Shown here: piece by piece, positions 1-5,871 of the stretch
Layout of the letters: the number at the start of each line of letters is the position of its first letter
Numbering within the stretch: position 1 is the first letter of the stretch
NCBI GenBank assembly: GCA_002363955.1
Contig: DEXE01000006.1
Coordinates: 372,001-436,000, forward strand
DNA: 64,000 bases
Origin: Methylophaga sp. UBA3192
GTDB lineage: Bacteria; Pseudomonadota; Gammaproteobacteria; Nitrosococcales; Methylophagaceae
Reading direction: 5' to 3'
Translations under genes and position numbers: made by a program
Notes under the pieces: model-generated
What the model was told of the DNA's origin: nothing
Database searches by the model: none
What the model saw: the letters and a program-made list of their open reading frames with translations, nothing else

Positions 1-1
1 T

Positions 2-1924
2 AGTCAAGTGATGGCTGGAGGAGATGTCACTATCAACGCCACAGGGGCCGAGCAAGATTCCGATGTCAATGTGATCGGCAGTACTATCAATGCGGGAGAA
101 AACGTATCAATCAAAGCTGATGATCAAGTCAATCTGATTGCTGCTAAAAACACCGACACACTCAACAGCAAAAATAAAAACAGTAGTGCCAGTGTTGGAA
201 TCAGCATTGGCACAAATGGACTTGCTATTACAGCCAGCGCATTCCAAGGTAAAGGTAAAGCCAATGGTACTGATGTTAGCTGGAAGGAAACCATGGTAGA
301 AGCGGCCAATAAAGTCAGGCTGGAAAGCGGCACCGATACCAATCTCATTGGTGCACAAGTGAAGGGTAATCAAGTAGTGGCCGATGTTGGCACCTCGGGC
401 GAGGGCAATCTCAATATCCAGAGTTTGCAAGATACCAGCACCTACGATAGCAAACAGAAAAGTACAGGTATTAGTGTCAGCATTCCGATAGGAGCTGGCA
501 TGGCTGGCGGTTCTTTCAGTTCAAGTCAAAGCAAAATCAAAAGTGATTACGCCAGCGTCAATGAACAAGCGGGGATATTCGCCGGTGATGAAGGCTTTCA
601 AGTCAACGTGGCGGGCAATACTAATCTCAATGGTGCTGTAATCGCATCGACTGAGCAAGCCATTCAGGAAAACAAAAACAGTCTCACCACTGAAACGCTC
701 ACAGTATCGGATATCAATAACAAAGCAGAATATGATGCCAAGGCCACCTCAGCAACCATAGGCGGTGGTATTCAGGGAGGCTTACCGCAACTCTCAGGAG
801 CCGGTATAGGAAAAGATAGCGATAAAACAGAAAGCATAACAGTCAGCGCTATCAGTCAGGGTGCATTAACTATCACCGATAATGATAGCCAACAAAACCT
901 CACTGGCGAGGATGCTGCCACAACGGTTGCCGTGCTCAATCGGGATGTACATATTAATGAGCAAGGAGAGGCAGTCGACAGCCAAGGAAATTCAACCGCT
1001 AATACCATCGCCCCAATTTTTGATGCGGAAAAAGTCGCCAAGGAAATTGAAGCGCAGGTGAAAATAACAAAAGAATTTGGCCAACAGGCAAGTCAAGTGA
1101 TCGATAGTTATGCGGAAAATCAGATGAATGAGTTACGTGCCCAATATGAAGAAGAATCTGATCCAGAGAAAAAGCAGGCGCTGCAGACCGAGGTTGACAA
1201 ATTGCGTCTTGAAACCCATGTGCTCAATGTACTTGTGGGAGCAGTTACAGGTTTAGGTGGTACGACACTCACTCGCGAAAGCCTTGTGGCTGCTTCAGAA
1301 GAACTCCGCAAGATCACCATTGAAAACTCCAGACTATTTCCAGGAGTAGTCGATGATACCGGTGATGGCGAGCCATTCACTCTATCTAACGTTTCAGGTA
1401 AAAGTGTTGGTGGAAAATGGGATCTAGACCCCACCAAGACTGGTGGTACAAGGGTTGACCTCGATGCATTGTGTGGTGCTGATAATGAGCGGTGTGTGAA
1501 AAATGATGACGGAAGTCTCGCACTTAACGACAAAAGACAAGTGCAATGGAATCGCGATGGTGCAAATGGTAAATCCCTCTCTGAATGGCTGGTGGATACT
1601 GATGAGGGCCGAAAAATGGCTGGTCCCTTCGGTGATATCCAAGGCATAAAAGGCTCAATTTTCAGCATACCATATACTTCTGGGAGTTGGCTTGACCATC
1701 TTGTAGAGGCATTTGGCGGGTCACATGATTTCATTGGGGGCCAGATTAGCGGTTTATATGACGAACAAGGGAATGCTAAACGTGGGATGACGGAAGTGGA
1801 AGCAAAGGGTTACGGAGCGTGGTCAGCCGTGGCGCTTGCGCCATCGGCTCCTTTTGGGGCGGCAACATTGTTACCTCCTGAAGTTTGGAAGGCCATTTCA
1901 ATTATGTTGGGAGCCGCAAAATGA
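2..1924 (+). CDS. C-terminal part of a filamentous haemagglutinin/CdiA-type exoprotein (5' end outside window)
   Basis: This is the tail of a large two-partner-secretion exoprotein; the frame is open to the left window edge, so the real start lies outside. The first ~330 residues visible are beta-helix haemagglutinin repeats (GEGNLNIQSLQDTSTY, NTNLNGAVIAS and similar, rich in N, G, S and T). A charged helical stretch follows (~345-400, VAKEIEAQVK). The distal domain (~437-638) starts at ENSRLFPGVVDD and carries GGTRVDLDALCG, GSWLDHLVEAFGG, HDFIGGQISGLYDE and PPEVWKAISIML. I recall this block as the end of many proteobacterial haemagglutinin-like proteins. The VENN motif that marks classical CdiA-CT toxins is absent. 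The stop overlaps the next gene as ATGA. Whether the last domain is a toxin or a structural cap cannot be told from sequence. Confidence 0.85.
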   Translation, partial: SQVMAGGDVTINATGAEQDSDVNVIGSTINAGENVSIKADDQVNLIAAKNTDTLNSKNKNSSASVGISIGTNGLAITASAFQGKGKANGTDVSWKETMVEAANKVRLESGTDTNLIGAQVKGNQVVADVGTSGEGNLNIQSLQDTSTYDSKQKSTGISVSIPIGAGMAGGSFSSSQSKIKSDYASVNEQAGIFAGDEGFQVNVAGNTNLNGAVIASTEQAIQENKNSLTTETLTVSDINNKAEYDAKATSATIGGGIQGGLPQLSGAGIGKDSDKTESITVSAISQGALTITDNDSQQNLTGEDAATTVAVLNRDVHINEQGEAVDSQGNSTANTIAPIFDAEKVAKEIEAQVKITKEFGQQASQVIDSYAENQMNELRAQYEEESDPEKKQALQTEVDKLRLETHVLNVLVGAVTGLGGTTLTRESLVAASEELRKITIENSRLFPGVVDDTGDGEPFTLSNVSGKSVGGKWDLDPTKTGGTRVDLDALCGADNERCVKNDDGSLALNDKRQVQWNRDGANGKSLSEWLVDTDEGRKMAGPFGDIQGIKGSIFSIPYTSGSWLDHLVEAFGGSHDFIGGQISGLYDEQGNAKRGMTEVEAKGYGAWSAVALAPSAPFGAATLLPPEVWKAISIMLGAAK

Positions 1925-2304
1925 GGCGAAATTTTACATGCTGGCTCACATTGAGCTCAATATGCTGTCTGCTGGTAGGGTGCGAACTGATTTTTCAGGC
2001 GGGGCCAGGGCTCACGATAGGACGTGATGAATACCTGAAATCTATCAAACCTTATATCGCCTATTGGGAGAAAGATGGGGGTTCGGAAAAAAGTAGACTG
2101 GAGGATTGGAAAGCATGTGGAGGATTACCTGACGGTACTTTTGGATTGGATCGAAAAAAGCAATTTCCAGACGAAAGCAACGAAACTTTCCGCACTCGAC
2201 TTGAGTTCGAATTTCAACGTTGCATGATAAGTGACGGTTATCGTTACACCGGCGATTGTTCCAGCAAATATATGCAAGCCCGACCTCTTTGTGGAGCTCG
2301 TTGA
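1921..2304 (+). CDS. Small lipoprotein paired with exoprotein C-terminus (copy 1, intact)
   Basis: A 127-residue predicted lipoprotein of unknown function. The start is the ATG inside the ATGA overlap with the exoprotein stop, which implies translational coupling. Residues 1-20 form a signal peptide ending in lipobox LVGC, with lipidated Cys21. The mature part has DEYLKSIKPYIAYWEK, KACGG, FQRCMISDGYRYTGDC and PLCGAR; four further cysteines could form disulfides in the periplasm. It has a second intact copy at 3558-3941 of identical length. Its place directly behind the variable end of a TPS exoprotein suggests an immunity or accessory lipoprotein; this is inference from context, since I recognise no characterised family. 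Confidence 0.8.
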   Translation: MRRNFTCWLTLSSICCLLVGCELIFQAGPGLTIGRDEYLKSIKPYIAYWEKDGGSEKSRLEDWKACGGLPDGTFGLDRKKQFPDESNETFRTRLEFEFQRCMISDGYRYTGDCSSKYMQARPLCGAR

Positions 2305-2324
2305 GAATGTTATTAAGGTGGAAA

Positions 2325-2690
2325 ATGAGATTAAAATTCAAAATATTACGTCTGCCCCCTACCAATTGTTTCAATTAAATAGGATGTGGGATAGTAAGCC
2401 ATTGGATCACTGGTTACCCCTTCTACAAATCTGATACTAAACCTAACATCGCTTATTGGGATAAGGAGTGAGTGGCGGAAGATATTCGTCAAGAAGACTC
2501 ATTGAGTTGCCACACTAGGGGTACGCCCGGAGGTATTTATAAACTTGACTTCGACAAAGCACTTTTTCCAAGAGAAACAGAGTGTGGCGTATAACCTCTT
2601 ATGGCTGATTGGCAGCATTGCATGCTTGGTAATGGATATCGACATACAGGAGATTGCTCCAAAGATTGGCTAAAATTCGACTGCCTGTGA
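2325..2690 (+). pseudogene. Degenerate lipoprotein gene of the array (copy 2)
   Basis: A single reading frame from ATG 2325 to TGA 2688-2690 keeps the outline of the neighbouring lipoproteins but has three internal in-frame stops (TAA 2376, TGA 2469, TAA 2592). Recognisable pieces are IGCG (position of the lipobox Cys), KPNIAYWDKE, RQEDSLSC and WQHCMLGNGYRHTGDC, matching IAYWEKDG, RLEDWKAC and FQRCMISDGYRYTGDC in the intact copies. The frame itself has not shifted, so decay is by point nonsense changes. Not expected to give a product. Confidence 0.75.
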
Positions 2691-2772
2691 TGCACCATGA
2701 AGACTTCTAAGCCTCGGGCAGCTCTGCATTCAAGACAAAAAAGTTCGATACTTTTGTATATCTAATTCTGCC

Positions 2773-3015
2773 GTTAACTGGCTGACCATCTTATCGATGG
2801 CATTTTGCAGACTGCATGATGGTGTTGGGGTTCAGATTAGCGGTAGGTATGTCGAACTAGGAAATGTAACGCGAGGCAGAACAGAAGCATTGGTTAAATT
2901 CCACGATACATGGAGTGCCGTCGCTCTTGTTCCTTCGGCACCATTTGCAATGTCAGAGATGTTGCCTCACAAAGTTTGGCAGGCCATTTCCATTTTTTTA
3001 AGGAATGCAAAATGA
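2773..3015 (+). pseudogene. Remnant of exoprotein C-terminal domain (tail fragment A)
   Basis: About 80 codons matching the end of the upstream exoprotein. ADHLIDGI matches LDHLVEAF; after a frameshift the frame continues with VQISGRYVELGNVTRGRTE, then DTWSAVALVPSAPFAMSEM and LPHKVWQAISIFLRNAK, and a TGA stop. The counterpart in the intact protein is QISGLYDEQGNAKRGMTE followed by WSAVALAPSAPFGAATLLPPEVWKAISIML. No start codon or beta-helix portion is present, so this is a donor-type fragment, not an expressed gene. Its stop overlaps the next lipoprotein start as ATGA (3012-3015). Confidence 0.75.
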
Positions 3016-3407
3016 ATTTAAGGATAAAGCTTTTGTTTGTTATATATGCAGGTTGCCTATTATCAGGTTGTACGATTGGTAATGGCCGTATTTGTGGACC
3101 ACAAACACCAGCAGTGCATTGTGATAAACAAGCCTACTAAAGACTCAAATACCCCAAACCTTACGGCGCACACTGGATAAAGGAAGGAATGACAAAAGAG
3201 AGTCGACGAGAAGATATCGCGGAGTGCGGAGCCAAGGGCAATGAAAGTGTCAATTTCCTTCCTCACGAAATACAAGCCGCCAAACAACCAGACGATCCTA
3301 ATGACATAAAAGCGATGGGAAGGCTCACCAAAGATTGGGCTGAATGTATGCGTGATAGAGGGTACGTCTATCTGGAATATTGCGATGAGCGATGTCAGTA
3401 TCCTTAA
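3012..3407 (+). pseudogene. Lipoprotein gene of the array interrupted by one in-frame TAA (copy 3)
   Basis: ATG 3012 begins a clear lipoprotein signal peptide (hydrophobic stretch, lipobox LSGC). The frame stops at TAA 3138-3140 after 42 residues, then continues in the same frame to TAA 3405-3407. The distal part reads HWIKEGMTKESRREDIAECG and WAECMRDRGYVYLEYC, aligned with YWEKDGGSEKSRLEDWKACG and FQRCMISDGYRYTGDC of copy 1. It belongs to a divergent subtype of the same family. One base change would restore a 131-residue protein. It could be a real pseudogene or, less likely, a sequencing error. Confidence 0.75.
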
Positions 3408-3408
3408 A

Positions 3409-3453
3409 ATGAAATTATATCTACTGCTAGCCCTACCTATGGCAGAAAATTAA
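3409..3453 (+). pseudogene. Truncated lipoprotein N-terminus
   Basis: A 14-codon frame (MKLYLLLALPMAEN) starting 1 bp after copy 3 and looking like the beginning of another lipoprotein signal peptide. It breaks off 9 bp before tail fragment B. The same layout (signal-peptide stub, deletion, exoprotein tail) recurs at 3958-4211, which is why I list it. On its own the evidence is weak. Confidence 0.4.
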
Positions 3454-3462
3454 GTATTATGT

Positions 3463-3561
3463 GCCGTCGCGCTTGCGTCTATCACTCCTTTTACAGCTGC
3501 AAGACTGTTACCCCCCGAGGTATGGAAGGCTATTTCGATTATGTTGGAATCAACGAAATGA
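3463..3561 (+). pseudogene. Remnant of exoprotein C-terminal domain (tail fragment B)
   Basis: Thirty-two codons plus stop matching the extreme end of the exoprotein: AVALASITPFTAARLLPPEV, then WKAISIMLESTK. The reference end is AVALAPSAPFGAATLLPPEV followed by WKAISIMLGAAK. DNA identity with the intact end is visibly high around the TGGAAGGC-ATTTC-ATTATGTTGG portion. There is no start codon; it is joined abruptly to sequence ending a truncated lipoprotein. Its TGA overlaps the ATG of the intact lipoprotein copy 4. Confidence 0.75.
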
Positions 3562-3941
3562 GGCGTTACTTTGCCCACTGGGCTACATTGAGCTTGATAA
3601 GCTGGTTTTTGGTTGGGTGTGAGCTGATGTTTCAAGCGGGGCCGGGGCTCACCATAGGTCGTGACGAGTACTTGGACTCTATCAAACCCTTCATCGCCTA
3701 TTGGGAGAAGAGCGGAATGACAGAGGAAAGTCGATTGGAGGTCTGGATAGCCTGTGGGGGGAATGAGAATGGAACCTTTTCATGGAAAGTCAAACAGCAG
3801 CTGCCTAATGAGAATGATGAAGATAGTCGTACTCGACAAGATTATACATTTCAACGCTGCATGATAAGCGAAGGATATCGTTACACCGGCGATTGTTCCA
3901 GCAAATATATGCAAGCCCGGCCTCTTTGTGGAGCGCCATGA
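3558..3941 (+). CDS. Small lipoprotein of the array (copy 4, intact)
   Basis: 127 residues, the same length as copy 1, with signal peptide, lipobox LVGC and Cys21. The mature part shares ELMFQAGPGLTIGRDEYL, SIKPFIAYWEKSG, FQRCMISEGYRYTGDC and SSKYMQARPLCGA with copy 1. The middle (ACGGNENGTFSWKVKQQLPN) is more divergent than the two ends. I chose ATG 3558 over upstream in-frame codons because it matches the start of copy 1 and preserves the ATGA overlap with tail fragment B. The 3' ends of copies 1 and 4 share 44 identical bases in a row, suggesting recent duplication or gene conversion. Function unknown. Confidence 0.8.
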   Translation: MRRYFAHWATLSLISWFLVGCELMFQAGPGLTIGRDEYLDSIKPFIAYWEKSGMTEESRLEVWIACGGNENGTFSWKVKQQLPNENDEDSRTRQDYTFQRCMISEGYRYTGDCSSKYMQARPLCGAP

Positions 3942-3957
3942 ATATTCCATGGAAAAA

Positions 3958-4053
3958 ATGTTATCAAAAAGCTTTATTAGATTTTCTTGGCTAATTCCAA
4001 TTATTTTCTTTATTTCCTCATGTGCTACAAATGGATATCGTGGTGGTTGGTGA
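3958..4053 (+). pseudogene. Truncated lipoprotein with signal peptide only
   Basis: ATG 3958 opens a 31-residue frame with an excellent lipoprotein signal (FSWLIPIIFFISSC, then ATNGYRGGW) and stops at TGA 4051. AAAAAATG precedes it with no strong ribosome-binding site. Shortly downstream, sequence turns into exoprotein tail fragment C, so the body of this lipoprotein appears deleted. A free-standing 31-residue lipopeptide cannot be excluded. Confidence 0.45.
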
Positions 4054-4080
4054 GGGAATTTTAACGCAGTACCTGAATAA

Positions 4081-4211
4081 CAATTGGAAGCAAAAATTAT
4101 GGCGCGTGGTTCGCCGCTTTGTTTGCGCCATCAGCTCCTTTTGCAGCTGCAACTTTGTTACCGCCAGATGTATGGAATGCCATTTCAATTATGCTAGAAG
4201 CGTTCATATGA
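4081..4211 (+). pseudogene. Remnant of exoprotein C-terminal domain (tail fragment C)
   Basis: Reading from about 4098, the frame gives YGAWFAALFAPSAPFAAATL, then LPPDVWNAISIMLEAFI and TGA at 4209-4211. This matches the intact exoprotein end (YGAWSAVALAPSAPFGAATL, LPPEVWKAISIML). A shifted frame just upstream (LEAK) matches EVEAK. The TGA overlaps ATG 4208 of the following lipoprotein remnant, the fourth ATGA junction between an exoprotein tail and a lipoprotein in this array. Confidence 0.7.
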
Positions 4212-4546
4212 AGCGGTTGGTATGTGTGTTGCACCCTGTAGGTTTATTGCTGACAGGGTGCAATACGACAATTCTGGTTGCTACCAGCTTAGGTGAAAGC
4301 AAACATCACCTGGAATAGTACAAAATACTGGGCTGGACGTCGGAAACTCGGCGACAGGACTCTGCGGAATGCGGCGGGCCCCCAAATGAGTCCATACAAT
4401 TCGGTTCCAACGCAATTAAAGCCGCCCAAAGATCCGAAGAAACAGATCGGCAGACGGAGGTGCGTCTAAATCAAGAATGGCATGCCTGTATGTCTGAAAA
4501 GAGTTACCGGGATACGCGTGCGGGGCCTGAGCAGAATCAACAGTAA
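4208..4546 (+). pseudogene. Lipoprotein gene of the array interrupted by one in-frame TAG (copy 5)
   Basis: ATG 4208 starts a lipoprotein signal (VLHPVGLLLTGC, lipobox LTGC), halts at TAG 4316-4318 after 36 residues, then reads on in the same frame to TAA 4544-4546. The distal half contains ETRRQDSAECGGPPNESIQF, NAIKAAQRSEETDRQTEV and EWHACMSEKSY. It resembles copy 3 (ESRREDIAECGAKGNESVNF, HEIQAAKQPDD, DWAECMRDRGY) more than copies 1 and 4, so copies 3 and 5 form one subtype. Like copy 3, it is one base change away from intact. Confidence 0.75.
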
Positions 4547-4630
4547 ATATACTGCATCATACGACGATATAACCTGAAATAATTTCTAAATACAGAACGG
4601 TTAAAACCGCAATTACCAAACCCCAGATAC

Positions 4631-4653
4631 AAAAAAACGGACCGAAGTCCGTT
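4631..4653 (-). terminator. Rho-independent terminator of tRNA-Ser
   Basis: Read on the minus strand: AACGGAC, TTCG tetraloop, GTCCGTT, followed by a run of T. A stable UUCG-capped hairpin with a U tract lies just after the 3' end of the tRNA gene. Confidence 0.8.
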
Positions 4654-4661
4654 AGTTTGTT

Positions 4662-4752
4662 TGGCGGAGGGACAGGGATTCGAACCCTGGGTAGGCTATA
4701 AACCCACGCCGGTTTTCAAGACCGGTGCATTCAACCGCTCTGCCATCCCTCC
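4662..4752 (-). tRNA. tRNA-Ser (anticodon UGA)
   Basis: On the minus strand the gene folds as a class II tRNA. The acceptor GGAGGGA pairs with TCCCTCC, with discriminator G and an encoded CCA (complement of 4662-4664). The anticodon loop CTTGAAA within CCGGT-CTTGAAA-ACCGG gives anticodon TGA. A long variable arm (GTGGGTTTATAGCCTAC) and T-arm GGGTTCGAATCCC complete it. The large variable arm and anticodon identify tRNA-Ser reading UCN codons. Its 3' end faces the exoprotein/lipoprotein array, the side on which genomic islands normally insert. Confidence 0.95.
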
Positions 4753-4762
4753 AAGACGCGGC

Positions 4763-4791
4763 ATATTACTAGGAATGACCTGATCTGACAA
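4763..4791 (-). promoter_or_regulatory. Sigma-70 promoter of tRNA-Ser
   Basis: On the minus strand, a -35 TTGTCA (complement of 4786-4791) and a -10 TAATAT (complement of 4763-4768) are separated by exactly 17 bp. The -10 ends 10 bp before the mature tRNA 5' end, and GC-rich sequence (GCCGCG) follows it, as expected for a stringently controlled stable-RNA promoter. Confidence 0.7.
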
Positions 4792-4906
4792 CAGTGAATG
4801 CAAAATTTATATAGCTATTGCCATTTAGAACTTATCCGGTAGGATGATGTCCATTGGATGAACCACCAATCATCAATACTTTACTGAGTAATGGAGAAAT
4901 AAACTG

Positions 4907-5578
4907 ATGAACTACGATACACAATCAACAGTTGTACGCTCGCGCGAGTCTGCGCTGCAAACCAACAAGTTATTGCGTAACACCTATGTACTACTGGCAA
5001 TGACGCTCGGCTTTAGTGCCGTCACAGCTGGTGTTTCAATGGTTTTCAACCTGCCGCATCCCGGCATTATCATCACTTTGATCGGATACTTCGGTCTGTT
5101 GTTCCTGACAGCTAAATTGCGCAACAGTGTCTGGGGTATCGCTTCTGTATTCGCGTTAACAGGGTTTATGGGCCTGACACTGGGACCAATTGTTAATGCT
5201 TATTTAGGATTACCGAATGGCCCGCAAATCGTTATGCAAGCTCTGGGTGCGACCGGCATTGTGTTTTTAGGATTGTCTGCTTATGCGATTAAATCTGAGA
5301 AAGATTTCAGCTTTATGGGCGGCTTCCTGTTTGTTGGTATTCTGGTTGCTTTCCTGGCGGGTTTGGCGGCAATCTTCTTCAGCATGCCTGGCTTGTCATT
5401 AGCAGTTTCTGCCATGTTTGTACTGTTGATGTCTGGTCTGATTCTGTATGAAACCAGCAACATCATTCACGGCGGTGAAACGAACTACATCATGGCAACC
5501 ATTACCCTGTATGTCAGTATCTACAACTTGTTCACCAGCCTGTTACATCTGATTGGCGCTTTCTCAAGCAGTGATTAA
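4907..5578 (+). CDS. Bax inhibitor-1/YccA family inner-membrane protein
   Basis: A 223-residue polytopic protein with seven predicted membrane segments beginning near residue 25 (NTYVLLAMTLGFSAVTAG) and ending in SIYNLFTSLLHLIGAFSSSD, the length and layout of bacterial BI-1 (YccA/YbhL) proteins. The conserved acidic/serine patch near the end (ILYETSNIIHGGETNYIMAT) corresponds to the pore-lining region of the family. YccA in E. coli interacts with the FtsH protease; BI-1 homologues leak calcium and protons. The exact role here is unknown. The start has a good GGAG ribosome-binding site, and a terminator follows, so it is probably transcribed alone. Confidence 0.9.
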   Translation: MNYDTQSTVVRSRESALQTNKLLRNTYVLLAMTLGFSAVTAGVSMVFNLPHPGIIITLIGYFGLLFLTAKLRNSVWGIASVFALTGFMGLTLGPIVNAYLGLPNGPQIVMQALGATGIVFLGLSAYAIKSEKDFSFMGGFLFVGILVAFLAGLAAIFFSMPGLSLAVSAMFVLLMSGLILYETSNIIHGGETNYIMATITLYVSIYNLFTSLLHLIGAFSSSD

Positions 5579-5604
5579 TTAGCCAGTCAATTGCGTTATT
5601 CTTT

Positions 5605-5630
5605 CAAGCCCCTGCAAAGGGGCTTGTTTG
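5605..5630 (+). terminator. Rho-independent terminator after BI-1 gene
   Basis: AAGCCCC, loop TGCAAA, GGGGCTT, then GTTTGT. A perfect 7-bp stem lies about 27 bp downstream of the BI-1 stop codon; the T tract is short. Confidence 0.75.
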
Positions 5631-5646
5631 TATCTGGAGCAATGTA

Positions 5647-5856
5647 ATGAAAAAGAATCTTGGCAAAACAGACAGAACGTTACGCATCATAATCGGTCTG
5701 TTTATAATAGCGATTGCATTGTATTACCAAAGTTGGTGGGCCTTGCTCGGATTGGGGCTGCTGATTAATGGTTTAAGTGGTCGCTGCGGTGGGTATGCTT
5801 TGTTTGGCTTTTCTACCGCAAAGGCCTGCGATATTTCTGATAAAGAGCGTAACTAG
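5647..5856 (+). CDS. DUF2892 (YgaP-like) two-helix membrane protein
   Basis: A 69-residue protein with an N-terminal KTDRTLRIIIGLFIIAIALY helix and a second helix WWALLGLGLLINGLSGRCGG, the compact signature of DUF2892 proteins. In other bacteria this domain is fused to or sits beside rhodanese sulfurtransferases; none is present here. A ribosome-binding site (GGAG) precedes ATG 5647. The next gene, moaA, starts 15 bp later, so the two are probably cotranscribed. Function unknown. Confidence 0.8.
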   Translation: MKKNLGKTDRTLRIIIGLFIIAIALYYQSWWALLGLGLLINGLSGRCGGYALFGFSTAKACDISDKERN

Positions 5857-5871
5857 CGCATAATAAACATC

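Noticed and set aside
1120..1734. 204-codon minus-strand open frame opposite the exoprotein
   Set aside because: Lies wholly inside the exoprotein, has no family features or ribosome-binding site, and follows from codon bias of the coding strand.
3189..3407. 72-codon open frame read as a separate gene
   Set aside because: It is in the same frame as the lipoprotein start at 3012 and aligns with the C-terminal part of the array lipoproteins; better explained as the distal half of a gene broken by one stop.
4022..4207. Upstream part of a 98-codon open frame ending at 4318
   Set aside because: The upstream residues come from the exoprotein tail remnant read in the wrong frame; the lipoprotein begins at ATG 4208.
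3012..4546. Stop-codon recoding (selenocysteine or readthrough) at the internal stops
   Set aside because: Stops are TAA and TAG, not UGA; no recoding hairpin is evident, and copy 2 shows plain decay with three stops.
1..4620. CRISPR array or transposon as source of the repeats
   Set aside because: Repeats are coding, hundreds of bases long and irregularly spaced; no terminal inverted repeats, transposase or short spacer pattern.
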